Source: Hylemonella sp. UBA6679 (GTDB taxonomy: Bacteria; Pseudomonadota; Gammaproteobacteria; Burkholderiales; Burkholderiaceae_C). Taken from it: a stretch of 64,000 nt of DNA. Location: contig DKJZ01000074.1 in NCBI GenBank assembly GCA_002454975.1, positions 1-64,000 on the forward strand. The letters are read 5' to 3'. Made by a program: the position numbers and the translations under genes. The notes beneath the pieces were generated by a model that saw nothing but the letters and a program-made list of their open reading frames with translations, did not search any database and was not told the origin of the DNA. Of the stretch, positions 17,868 through 26,053 are shown piece after piece; within the stretch, counting starts at the first letter, position 1; each line of letters opens with the position of its first letter.

Positions 17868-18471
17868 CGGCAATCTTGTCGGGCGTGAGCTCGCCTTGCA
17901 CTTGGTACCACTGACCGATCCAGCTCAAAGCCCCGGCAATCATGAACGCGGTCAATTTCGGGTCGCACGGGATGATGGAACCTTCTTCAATGCTGGCACT
18001 CACCAAACGGCGAAATGCATGGTCGATGCCGGACTTCAAACGTCGCAGTTCAGCCCGGTGTTCAGATGGTAATTCCGCATCGCTGATTCGGATCACGCAC
18101 ATGCCGAAGTCCTGCGTGACGATGCGGGTATAGATGCGCATGCACGCCAGCAGCTGGTCGATGGCTTGACCGCCTGCCAAGCGGGTTTGCTCAATGCCCT
18201 CAACCATCATCTCCAGGCCGCTGTTGACGCACTCAATCAAGATCTGATCTTTGCTTTTGACGTAGTAGTAGAGCGTGGGTTTGCTCACGTTCAGGCGTGC
18301 AGCAATGTCATCGAGCGAGGTGGACTGAAACCCTTTTTCGTTGAAAAGCTGGGCAGCGGTGGACAACACCGCTTGGCGTTTGGCCTCGCGCTGGCGTTGG
18401 CGCTGGTTGGCCGGTGCCCATGGCGAGGCGGTGGCGCCTTCGTTGTCGTCCTGCATCGCTTGGTCTGACAT
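17809..18471 (-). CDS. TetR/AcrR-family transcriptional regulator
   Basis: A 220-residue one-component regulator. The helix-turn-helix occupies residues ~30-75: AQLFNEKGFQSTSLDDIAARLNVSKPTLYYYVKSK is the canonical TetR DNA-binding segment. The C-terminal ligand domain is of the type that often senses acyl-CoAs. It is divergent from the Liv-type importer and beta-oxidation genes at 18592 and upstream of the photolyase genes on its own strand. A perfect palindrome lies 11 bp before its start (18482-18499). It therefore probably represses itself and the importer operon; a CoA thioester as inducer is an inference from the neighbouring genes. Confidence 0.9.
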   Translation of the reverse strand: MSDQAMQDDNEGATASPWAPANQRQRQREAKRQAVLSTAAQLFNEKGFQSTSLDDIAARLNVSKPTLYYYVKSKDQILIECVNSGLEMMVEGIEQTRLAGGQAIDQLLACMRIYTRIVTQDFGMCVIRISDAELPSEHRAELRRLKSGIDHAFRRLVSASIEEGSIIPCDPKLTAFMIAGALSWIGQWYQVQGELTPDKIADAYIDTFKHGFLQRNQRPS

Positions 18472-18481
18472 GTTGCTTGGG

Positions 18482-18499
18482 GTAAGTACCAGTACTTAC
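18482..18499. promoter_or_regulatory. Palindromic operator of the TetR regulator
   Basis: GTAAGTAC-CA-GTACTTAC is a perfect inverted repeat with 8-bp arms and a 2-bp centre, in the gap between the TetR gene and the divergent importer operon. Its size and position fit a TetR-dimer site that controls both directions. Confidence 0.7.
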
Positions 18500-18528
18500 A
18501 AGAAGGAAGAAAACACACAATGTTACTC

Positions 18529-18553
18529 ACTGGTAAAAATTTTACGTGCCAGT
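18529..18553. promoter_or_regulatory. Second inverted repeat in the TetR/livG intergenic region
   Basis: ACTGG (18529-18533) and CCAGT (18549-18553) flank a core GTAAAA-A-TTTTAC. It differs in sequence from the TetR palindrome and lies nearer the livG start, so it may be a promoter or second-site element. The assignment is weak. Confidence 0.3.
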
Positions 18554-18591
18554 AGAAACTTCACTCCCCCGCATAAACACCTAGACGTCCG

Positions 18592-19464
18592 ATGCACGCT
18601 GCCTCACCTCACCCCCATGGCCCGACCTCAGAGCCTCCTTTGCTGGCGGTTGATGCGGTGACCTTGGCTTTTGGCGGCGTCAAAGCCCTCAACCAGGTTG
18701 GTTTTTCGGTGCAGGCGGGCTCCATCACCGCCGTCATTGGCCCCAACGGCGCAGGCAAAACATCGCTGTTCAACACCATCTCGGGTTTTTACAAGCCCTC
18801 GGCGGGCAGCATCCGTTTCAAGGGCCAAGACATCTCGCGCGTGCCTGCGCCGCAGCGCGCCAAGATGGGCTTGGGGCGCAGCTTTCAAAACATCGCTTTG
18901 TTTCGCGGCATGACCGTGCTTGACAACATCAAGCTGGGCCGCCATGCCCACCTCAAAAGCAATGTGCTCGATGCCTTGTTCTACATGGGCCGCGCCCGCA
19001 AAGAAGAGGCCGAGCTGCGAGCCGACATCGAGGCACGCATCATTGATTTTTTAGAGATCGACCACATTCGTCACGCGCCAGTTTCGGCCTTGTCTTACGG
19101 CTTGCAAAAGCGCGTAGAGATGGCGCGTGCACTGGCCATGCAGCCTGAAATCCTCATGCTCGATGAGCCAGTGGCCGGCATGAACCGCGAAGAAACCGAA
19201 GACATGGCGCGCTTCATTTTGGATGTGCGTGCGGAGTGGGGTGTCACCGTGCTCATGGTGGAGCACGACATGGGCATGGTGATGGATTTGTCCGACCACG
19301 TGGTGGTGCTCAACTTCGGGCAGGTGATTGCCCATGGCACACCCGCTCAAGTACAGGCTGACCCAGAGGTCATCCGCGCGTATTTGGGTTCAGGCGATGT
19401 GGGCGATTTACGTCGCAAACTCCAGGCCGCTTCGGCTGGCTTGGCCCAGGTCGGGGGTGCATGA
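18592..19464 (+). CDS. livG: Branched-chain-type ABC transporter, ATP-binding protein LivG
   Basis: A 290-residue cytoplasmic ATPase of the HAAT importer class. Walker A is GPNGAGKTS, the signature region is SALSYGLQKRVEMARAL (a divergent LSGGQ, common in LivG), and Walker B is EILMLDEPVAGMN followed by the H-loop in VEHDMGMVM. It is the first gene of the plus-strand operon, 120 bp from the divergent TetR gene, and its stop overlaps the livH start by 4 bp. Confidence 0.92.
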   Translation: MHAASPHPHGPTSEPPLLAVDAVTLAFGGVKALNQVGFSVQAGSITAVIGPNGAGKTSLFNTISGFYKPSAGSIRFKGQDISRVPAPQRAKMGLGRSFQNIALFRGMTVLDNIKLGRHAHLKSNVLDALFYMGRARKEEAELRADIEARIIDFLEIDHIRHAPVSALSYGLQKRVEMARALAMQPEILMLDEPVAGMNREETEDMARFILDVRAEWGVTVLMVEHDMGMVMDLSDHVVVLNFGQVIAHGTPAQVQADPEVIRAYLGSGDVGDLRRKLQAASAGLAQVGGA

Positions 19465-20342
19465 TGGATTGGGCCTATCTTTTTGAAATCAGCCTCACGG
19501 GCCTGGCCGGCGGGGGCTTGTACGCCTTGGCAGCCTTGGCCTTTGTCATGGTTTACAAAGCCACACGCGTGGTCAACATCGCCATTGGTGAGATGTTGAT
19601 GATGGGCGCGTACTTGTTCTTCACGTTCTCCTCCATGCTGGCCTTGCCTTTGTGGGTGGCGGTGCCCGCAGCGGTGCTGGGCAGTGGGGTGCTGGGCGCC
19701 GTCATTGAGCGCACCATGATTCGCCCCTTGCTCGGTGAGCCACCCATCTCTGTGTTCATGGTCACAGTGGGTTTGGCCTCGGTGTTGGTGGGGCTTGTGG
19801 AGCTGATCTGGAGCGCCGACCAGCGACGCTTGGTGGAGTTCATGCCCAACACGCCAGTGATGGTGGGCGAGGCCTTTTTGGCCCCCAAGGTGTTTTATGG
19901 CGCCTTGATTGCTGTGGTCTTCATTGCTGCAGTGCTCTTGGTGTTTCGTTTTTGGCGCGGTGGCGTGGCCTTGCGGGCTACCGCCTCTGACCAGGCCGCG
20001 GCCTATTCGGTGGGCATCCATGTGCCACGTGTGTTCTCTTTGGCTTGGGTGGTCTCGGCCATGCTGGCAGCCATCTCCGGCATCATCGTGGGCTCGATTG
20101 GCGGCATCTCATCGACCATGGGCGTGTTTGGTTTGTCGGTGCTGGTGGTGGTGATTGTGGGCGGCCTCGACAGCGTGCTGGGCGCTTTGGTCGGTGGCTT
20201 GCTCATCGGCCTGATTGAAGCCTTGGCGGGTGCTTTTCTGGGTGGCGAATTCAAGTTACTGGCCACCTTCATCGTGCTGGTGGCGGTCTTGCTGATTCGC
20301 CCCTACGGCCTGTTTGGTACCCACGACATCGAGAGACTCTGA
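19461..20342 (+). CDS. livH: Branched-chain-type ABC transporter permease LivH
   Basis: A 293-residue inner-membrane permease with about eight hydrophobic segments. The N-terminal GLAGGGLYALAALAFVMVYKATRVVNIAIGE is a family hallmark (short part: GLYALAALAFVMVYK). GGLDSVLGALVGGLLIG near residues 234-250 is the cytoplasmic coupling region. The start overlaps livG (ATGA), implying coupled translation, and livM follows 2 bp after its stop. Confidence 0.92.
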   Translation: MMDWAYLFEISLTGLAGGGLYALAALAFVMVYKATRVVNIAIGEMLMMGAYLFFTFSSMLALPLWVAVPAAVLGSGVLGAVIERTMIRPLLGEPPISVFMVTVGLASVLVGLVELIWSADQRRLVEFMPNTPVMVGEAFLAPKVFYGALIAVVFIAAVLLVFRFWRGGVALRATASDQAAAYSVGIHVPRVFSLAWVVSAMLAAISGIIVGSIGGISSTMGVFGLSVLVVVIVGGLDSVLGALVGGLLIGLIEALAGAFLGGEFKLLATFIVLVAVLLIRPYGLFGTHDIERL

Positions 20343-20344
20343 GC

Positions 20345-21382
20345 ATGCGTATCGGGACCTACAAAGAAACCTACGTCGCCGATGCGGCGCTGTTCGACTC
20401 GCGCACCCAAAAAGTGTGGGTGGCTGTGGGGGCTGCACTGCTGGTGCTGTTTCCCTTCATGGCCAGCGAGTATTGGATGTACCTGGCTTGCTTGGTCAGC
20501 ATCAATGTGGCGAGTGCCACTGGGCTCAACATCCTCACGGGTTACACCGGTTTGGTGAGCTTGGGGCAGGCCGCTTTCATGGGCATGGGGGCCTACACCG
20601 TGGCCATTCTTGAGAAGTACGCTGGCACGCCGTTTCTTCTTAATTTGCTCGCCGGCGGTCTGGTGGCCATGCTCGGCGGCCTGATCGTGGGCATCCCCTC
20701 GCTGCGGGTCAAGGGCTTGTACCTGGCCATTGCCACGATTGCAGCGTCGTTCATCACCCATTTCATTTTTGCCAACACCTCGTTCACCGGGGGCACCTCG
20801 GGCTTGCCCGTGCCGCCCGCGCAGCTCGCTGGTGTGGCGCTCGACACCTCGTTCAAGCTGTACTGGGTGATCGTGCCCATCACCCTGCTCATGCTCCTGG
20901 GGGCAGCGAATTTGTTTCGTACCCGGGTGGGTCGCGCCTTCATTGCGATTCGTGACCGAGACATTTCTGCCGAGGTGCTGGGTATTCCCTTGCTGAAATA
21001 CAAGCTCATGTCTTTTGGTCTGTCCTCGTTTTATGCGGGTGTGGCCGGTGGCATGTGGGCGTATTTCTTCAGGGTGGTCACGCCTGAGAGTTTCCCGCTG
21101 CTGATGTCGATCTTCTTTTTGGCCGCCATCATCGTTGGCGGTATGGGGTCGATCTTGGGCGGTATTTTGGGCACGGTCTTCATGACCATGGTGCCCGAGG
21201 TGCTCAAGCTGATTTTCGAACTCTTGCCCGGTGGCAACGATTACGTGGTGTTTCTCTCACCCGTACGCACCATCGTGTTTGGTTTGCTCATCATTGCTTT
21301 TCTTGTGTTTGAGCCGCTCGGCCTGGCCGAAATGTGGCGTCGTATCCGTCGTTTCTTCCACCTGTGGCCTTTCCGTAATTGA
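20345..21382 (+). CDS. livM: Branched-chain-type ABC transporter permease LivM
   Basis: A 345-residue second permease of the importer. Markers are NILTGYTGLVSLGQAAFMGMGAY near residues 60-82 and GRAFIAIRDRDISAEVLG, the conserved coupling loop. The GGMGSILGGILGTVF segment follows. The N-terminus is longer and more polar than in LivH, as usual. It is separated from the substrate-binding protein gene by 24 bp that include an AAGGAGA ribosome binding site. Confidence 0.92.
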   Translation: MRIGTYKETYVADAALFDSRTQKVWVAVGAALLVLFPFMASEYWMYLACLVSINVASATGLNILTGYTGLVSLGQAAFMGMGAYTVAILEKYAGTPFLLNLLAGGLVAMLGGLIVGIPSLRVKGLYLAIATIAASFITHFIFANTSFTGGTSGLPVPPAQLAGVALDTSFKLYWVIVPITLLMLLGAANLFRTRVGRAFIAIRDRDISAEVLGIPLLKYKLMSFGLSSFYAGVAGGMWAYFFRVVTPESFPLLMSIFFLAAIIVGGMGSILGGILGTVFMTMVPEVLKLIFELLPGGNDYVVFLSPVRTIVFGLLIIAFLVFEPLGLAEMWRRIRRFFHLWPFRN

Positions 21383-21406
21383 GGCTTTTTTACCAAGGAG
21401 ATTTCT

Positions 21407-22588
21407 ATGACCACCCATCAACCTTCTGCCCTTCGCCGTCAGATGCTCTTGGCCACAGGTGCTGCCCTGGCCAACCCCATCAGCACGGTGTTTGCCCAAG
21501 CCAACGATGACATCGTGCTGGGCGGCTCCATCCCCTTGACGGGCGTGTTTGCGTTTGCCGGTGTGGGCATCAATTCAGGCATCAGCGACTACCTCAAGAT
21601 CTTCAATGACGCGGGCGGTATCAAAGGCCGCAAGATCAAGTACGTGGCCGAAGACACCGGTTACAAGGTGGATGTGTCGGTGGCTACTTTCAAGAAAATC
21701 ACCAGCCAGAACAAGGTCAGCCTTTACTACGCAGACTCCACGGGTTTTTCGAAAACCATCAACCCTGAGGTGGACCGCCTGGGCAATGTGCTCATGGCCG
21801 GCGCCTCGTTTGCCACCGAGCTCAACGACCCGGTGAAGTACCCTAACCAGTTCATTGTGGGCCCGGATTACTCCGAGATGATGGGCATTTTGTTGCGCTT
21901 CATTGCCAAAGAAAAACCAGGCGCCAAAGTGGCGCTGGTGCACTCCGACACCGAGTTTGGTCGCGACCCGATTGACGAGGCTGAAAGCCTCATCAAAACT
22001 TTGGGCTTGAGCTTGGCTGTGAAGATCTCCACCCCACCGGGCAGCGTCGATGTGTCTACCGAGGTGATCAAGCTGCGCCGTGCAGCCCCCGACTACACCA
22101 TCTTCCACGGCTACATCTTGGCGCCCATTCCTGAGTTCATCAACCAGGGCAAACAAATGGGCATGACCACCAAATGGATGGGCACTTTCTGGACCATGGA
22201 CAGCTCCACCGTGATGCGCATGGGCGAGGCTGCCGATGGTTTCATGGGCGTGATGCCTTACCGCTACTACTACGACAACGCGGCCAAGTCCCCCATGCTC
22301 GAGAAAATTCGCCAGATGCGCCCTGAGTACCAGAGCACGGCTTACTTGCAGGGCTTTTTGGCCGCCATGTTGTTCTGCGAGGCAACCAAACGCACGGTCG
22401 AGGCCAAGAAAGACCTCACTGGTAAAAACCTCAAAGCCGCACTCAACAGCATCAAAGATTACGACACCGGCGGCCTCATTGGTGTGCCCATCACCATCAA
22501 GGGCAACTCGATTCCTGTGGGGCGAATTTACAAGGCAGACATCAAGCAGCAACGCATGGTAGCGGTGTCGGATTGGATCACGCTGTAA
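21407..22588 (+). CDS. livK: Branched-chain-type ABC transporter substrate-binding protein
   Basis: A 393-residue periplasmic binding protein of the Leu/Ile/Val type. The signal peptide (RRQMLLATGAALANPISTVFAQ) includes an Arg pair and ends at AQA near residue 29. The mature part opens with IVLGGSIPLTGVFAFAGVGIN, typical of the family. Such receptors in Burkholderiales bind a wide range of carboxylates and amino acids, and the neighbouring acyl-CoA ligase suggests an organic or fatty acid rather than leucine. The gene symbol is by family only. Confidence 0.88.
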   Translation: MTTHQPSALRRQMLLATGAALANPISTVFAQANDDIVLGGSIPLTGVFAFAGVGINSGISDYLKIFNDAGGIKGRKIKYVAEDTGYKVDVSVATFKKITSQNKVSLYYADSTGFSKTINPEVDRLGNVLMAGASFATELNDPVKYPNQFIVGPDYSEMMGILLRFIAKEKPGAKVALVHSDTEFGRDPIDEAESLIKTLGLSLAVKISTPPGSVDVSTEVIKLRRAAPDYTIFHGYILAPIPEFINQGKQMGMTTKWMGTFWTMDSSTVMRMGEAADGFMGVMPYRYYYDNAAKSPMLEKIRQMRPEYQSTAYLQGFLAAMLFCEATKRTVEAKKDLTGKNLKAALNSIKDYDTGGLIGVPITIKGNSIPVGRIYKADIKQQRMVAVSDWITL

Positions 22589-22593
22589 GCACC

Positions 22594-23412
22594 ATGAACC
22601 TCAGCGCGCAGGACAACGTCCTTGATGTCAACAACATCGAGGTGATTTACAACAAGGTGGTGCAAGCCCTGCGGGGCTTGTCGCTGCGTGTCCCGCGCGG
22701 TGAGATCGTGGCCTTGCTGGGCAGCAACGGGGCGGGCAAGTCCACCACCCTCAAGGCCATCTCGGGTTTGCTTGCGCTGGAAGACGGCGAGCTCGCCAGT
22801 GGCCAGATTTTGTTCAAGGGGCAATCCACAGCAGGGGCTGCCCCTCAAAACCTGGTGCGCCAGGGCTTGAGCCATGTGATGGAGGGGCGCCGCGTGTTTG
22901 AAGACCTCACGGTCGAAGAAAACCTGGTGGCCTCCACCTATGCGCTCAGTAGCCGGCCCCAGCTCAAGCCCAACTTTGATTTGGTCTACACCTACTTTCC
23001 TCGCTTGCATGAGCGGCGCAAAGGCCTGGCAGGTTATCTCTCAGGTGGCGAGCAACAAATGCTGGCCATTGGTCGCGCCTTGATTGCCCAGCCTGAGTTG
23101 ATGCTGCTCGATGAGCCTTCGCTGGGCCTGTCGCCCAAGTTGGTGGAAGACATTTTCACCATCATTGCGCGCATCAATGCTGAGCGCGGCGTGTCCATTC
23201 TTTTGGTGGAGCAAAACGCCACGGTGGCTTTGGCGGTGGCGCACCAGGGCTACATCATGGAAAACGGAAAGATCGTCATCGACGGACCGGCTGAGCGACT
23301 GGCTGCCGACCCCGATGTGCGAGAGTTTTATTTGGGTGTGGGCGGCGCGGGTGAAGCCCGTAGTTTTCGCGACATCAAGCACTACAAGCGCCGCAAGCGC
23401 TGGCTGTCCTGA
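22594..23412 (+). CDS. livF: Branched-chain-type ABC transporter, ATP-binding protein LivF
   Basis: A 272-residue second ATPase of the importer. Walker A is GSNGAGKST, the signature is YLSGGEQQMLAIGRAL, and Walker B is LMLLDEPSLGLSP. The C-terminus is somewhat longer and more basic (HYKRRKRWLS) than in E. coli LivF. The frame is open to 22573, but that overlaps the end of livK; ATG 22594, 5 bp after the livK stop, gives MNLSAQDNVL and is preferred. The acyl-CoA ligase begins 2 bp after its stop. Confidence 0.9.
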   Translation: MNLSAQDNVLDVNNIEVIYNKVVQALRGLSLRVPRGEIVALLGSNGAGKSTTLKAISGLLALEDGELASGQILFKGQSTAGAAPQNLVRQGLSHVMEGRRVFEDLTVEENLVASTYALSSRPQLKPNFDLVYTYFPRLHERRKGLAGYLSGGEQQMLAIGRALIAQPELMLLDEPSLGLSPKLVEDIFTIIARINAERGVSILLVEQNATVALAVAHQGYIMENGKIVIDGPAERLAADPDVREFYLGVGGAGEARSFRDIKHYKRRKRWLS

Positions 23413-23414
23413 AC

Positions 23415-25220
23415 ATGCAAGACCTCATTCCTGAACGCACCCTGCCGCAGATGCTGCACCACTGGGCGCAGACCACGCCGCAGCGTGTGGCCCTCCACCA
23501 AAAAGACTTCGGCATCTGGAAACCTGTGACCTGGGCGCAGTACTTCGAGCGCGCTGCGCACGTCGGCTTGGGTCTGCGCGCTTTGGGCTTGGCCCAAGGT
23601 GGCCATGTGGGTGTGATTGCGGAAAACCGCATCGAGTGGGTGCTCACCCAGATGGGCTGCGGTTTGATCGGTGCGGTCACGGTGGGGGTGTACCCCACCA
23701 GCCCGAGCAACGAGGTGGCCTATGTGGTGAGCCATGCCGACATCGAGGTCGTGATTTGTGAGGATCAGGAACAAACCGACAAGGTGTTTGAGGCCTGGGC
23801 AGAGTTGCCCAAGCTGCGCAAAATTGTGGTGATGGAGTCCAAGGGGCTGCGCAGTTACCCGCCCGAGCAGCGCGAAAAAATCATCACCTTTGCCGACCTC
23901 GAGGCCATGGGTGCGCAGCAAGACATCCAGCCCGTGCACCAGACCTTGGATGCGCAAGGGCTCGATGAGGTGGGCCTGATGATTTACACCTCAGGCTCAA
24001 CTGGCAAGCCCAAGGGCGCCATGATTTCTTACCGCAACATCCGCGGCTCCACCGTGGGCATGGTCGAGCGCTTGGGCTTGCAGCACGACAGCACCCATTT
24101 GTCTTACCTGCCTTTGTGCCACGTGGCCGAACAGTTGGTCACCTGCTTTGCGCCGCTGTACCTGGGCTCTCAGGTGAACTTTGGGGAGTCCATACGCACG
24201 GTGCAGGAGGACTTGCGCGAGGTCGCACCCAATATGTTTTTGGGTGTGCCGCGCATTTGGGAAAAAATGCACGCCGCCATCAGCATCAAAATCCAAGAAG
24301 CTGGGCGGCTGCAGCAAGCGCTGTACCAATGGGCCTGCAAAGCCTGTGCTGGGCTGGCTGAAAAGCCGCGCCACACATGGTCTTTGGGTGAGCGTTTGAA
24401 TTTCTTCGTGAGTTACTGCTTGGTGTTCAGGGCTTTGCAAAACTTTGTGGGTCTGCGCAACACCCGCGTTTGCCTCACGGGTGCCGCGCCGATCCCACCG
24501 GACGTGGTGCGTTTTTTCCGGGTGTTGGGTGTGCCTTTGATTGAGGTGTACGGCCTGACCGAATCCACCGGCATCATCACTGGGCATCGCCGCGACGATG
24601 TGAAAATTGGCACCGTGGGTGTGCCTACCGAGGGCGTGGCCTACCGCTTGGGCGACAAAGACGAGCTCCTGATCAAGGGCGACATGGTGTTTGTGGGCTA
24701 TTACAAAAACCCCGAGGCCACCGCGCAAAGCATTCAAGAGGGTTGGTTGCACACCAGCGACGTGGTGCGCATGGTGGACGGGCACATCAAAATCGTGGAC
24801 CGCCTCAAAGACATCATGATCACCGCAGGCGGTAAAAACCTCACGCCGTCTGAGATCGAAAACACCATGAAGGGCAGCCCCTACATCAAGGAATGCATCA
24901 TCGTGGCCGAGGCTCGCAAGTATGTGGGCGCACTGGTGCAAATCGATTACGAAACTGTGAGTCAGTGGGCGCAGGCACGGCGCATTCCTTTCACCCATTT
25001 CCGCTCCTTGGTGGAAACACCAGAGGTGCGGGAGCTGATTGACACACAAATTCGCCAAGGCAACGAGCGCTTGGCGCAAGTGGCACAGATTCGCAAGTTT
25101 CACCTGCTCACCAAAGAGCTGGACCATGACGACGGCGAAGTCACAGCCACCATGAAGGTGCGTCGCGCCAGCATTTACAAAAGCTACGCCACCGAGATCG
25201 AGGCACTTTTTCGTGGCTAA
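23415..25220 (+). CDS. AMP-dependent acyl-CoA synthetase (long-chain type)
   Basis: A 601-residue ligase that activates a carboxylic acid to its CoA thioester through an acyl-adenylate. The AMP-binding P-loop MIYTSGSTGKPKGAMIS is near residues 190-206. VYGLTESTGIITG and TSDVVRMVDGHIKIVDRLKD (A5-A8 motifs) follow, and the catalytic Lys region KVRRASIYKSYATEI is close to the C-terminus. The type is the FAA1/FadD15-like long-chain group rather than acetyl-CoA synthetase. It starts 2 bp after livF, so uptake and activation are encoded together. Confidence 0.9.
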   Translation: MQDLIPERTLPQMLHHWAQTTPQRVALHQKDFGIWKPVTWAQYFERAAHVGLGLRALGLAQGGHVGVIAENRIEWVLTQMGCGLIGAVTVGVYPTSPSNEVAYVVSHADIEVVICEDQEQTDKVFEAWAELPKLRKIVVMESKGLRSYPPEQREKIITFADLEAMGAQQDIQPVHQTLDAQGLDEVGLMIYTSGSTGKPKGAMISYRNIRGSTVGMVERLGLQHDSTHLSYLPLCHVAEQLVTCFAPLYLGSQVNFGESIRTVQEDLREVAPNMFLGVPRIWEKMHAAISIKIQEAGRLQQALYQWACKACAGLAEKPRHTWSLGERLNFFVSYCLVFRALQNFVGLRNTRVCLTGAAPIPPDVVRFFRVLGVPLIEVYGLTESTGIITGHRRDDVKIGTVGVPTEGVAYRLGDKDELLIKGDMVFVGYYKNPEATAQSIQEGWLHTSDVVRMVDGHIKIVDRLKDIMITAGGKNLTPSEIENTMKGSPYIKECIIVAEARKYVGALVQIDYETVSQWAQARRIPFTHFRSLVETPEVRELIDTQIRQGNERLAQVAQIRKFHLLTKELDHDDGEVTATMKVRRASIYKSYATEIEALFRG

Positions 25221-25239
25221 GCCGCACTGAAGATTGAGC

Positions 25240-26034
25240 ATGCACACACACACCTCTACATCCAAGACCCTGCAAATCGAGCGCGACGGCGGCATTGTCA
25301 CTTTGCGCTTTAACCGACCTGCGGCCTTCAATGCGATTGACGAGCCCATGGCGAACGCTTTTTTAGCGGCCATCAAAAGCCTCGCGGCTGATCCCACGGT
25401 GCGCGCGGTGATTTTGTGTGGTGCGGGCAAAGCTTTCATTGCCGGTGGTGACCTGGCCACCTTGCGCGCAGATCCAGTCAAGGGCGCCAAAGACCTGCTG
25501 GTGCCCTTGAACGAAGCCATCATGTGCATGGCCGACATGAACGCGCCCATCATTGCCCAGGTGCATGGCGCCTCTGCCGGTGGGGGCTTGAGTCTGATGA
25601 TGCACGCCGACTTTGTGGTGGCCGCCCAAGGCACCAAATTCAACCTGGCCTACATCAACCTGGGTGTGAACTGCGATGTGGGCGGCTCTTACATGCTGCC
25701 GCGCTTGGTGGGCCTGCGCAACGCTTTGGAGATTGCGCTGTTGGGCGATACCTTTTCAGCAGACGAGGCCTTGCGCTATGGTTTGATCAACCGTGTGGTG
25801 CCGCCCGAAGAGCTCCAAGCTGCCGTGCAGACCTTGGCGCATCGTTTGGCCCAAGGGCCAACGTTGGCTTATGGCCGCATGCGCCGCCTTATTCGGGCCT
25901 CGTTTGACCATCCCCTGCAAGAGCAACTGGCTGCCGAGGCGCGTGAGTTCATCGCCAGCGGTTCTAGCCTAGACTTCAAGGCAGGTTTGGAAGCTTTTTT
26001 CACCAAAACACCGGCCAAGTTTCAGGGCCATTGA
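25240..26034 (+). CDS. Enoyl-CoA hydratase/isomerase family protein
   Basis: A 264-residue crotonase-fold enzyme, expected to hydrate an enoyl-CoA in beta-oxidation or perform a related CoA-ester step. The oxyanion-hole regions are AFIAGGDLATL (residues ~66-76) and QVHGASAGGGLSLMMHADFV. In the active-site loop, NLGVNCDVGGSYMLPRLVG has Asp at a position where classical hydratases carry Glu, so isomerase or other chemistry is possible. The start is placed at ATG 25240; an upstream TTG (25234) is weaker. It lies in line between the acyl-CoA ligase and the thiolase. Confidence 0.88.
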   Translation: MHTHTSTSKTLQIERDGGIVTLRFNRPAAFNAIDEPMANAFLAAIKSLAADPTVRAVILCGAGKAFIAGGDLATLRADPVKGAKDLLVPLNEAIMCMADMNAPIIAQVHGASAGGGLSLMMHADFVVAAQGTKFNLAYINLGVNCDVGGSYMLPRLVGLRNALEIALLGDTFSADEALRYGLINRVVPPEELQAAVQTLAHRLAQGPTLAYGRMRRLIRASFDHPLQEQLAAEAREFIASGSSLDFKAGLEAFFTKTPAKFQGH

Positions 26035-26053
26035 TGCAACAACAGGAGTGTGT

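Noticed and set aside
23997..25643. 548-codon minus-strand frame over the acyl-CoA ligase
   Set aside because: Antisense shadow; the plus-strand ligase has all adenylation motifs.
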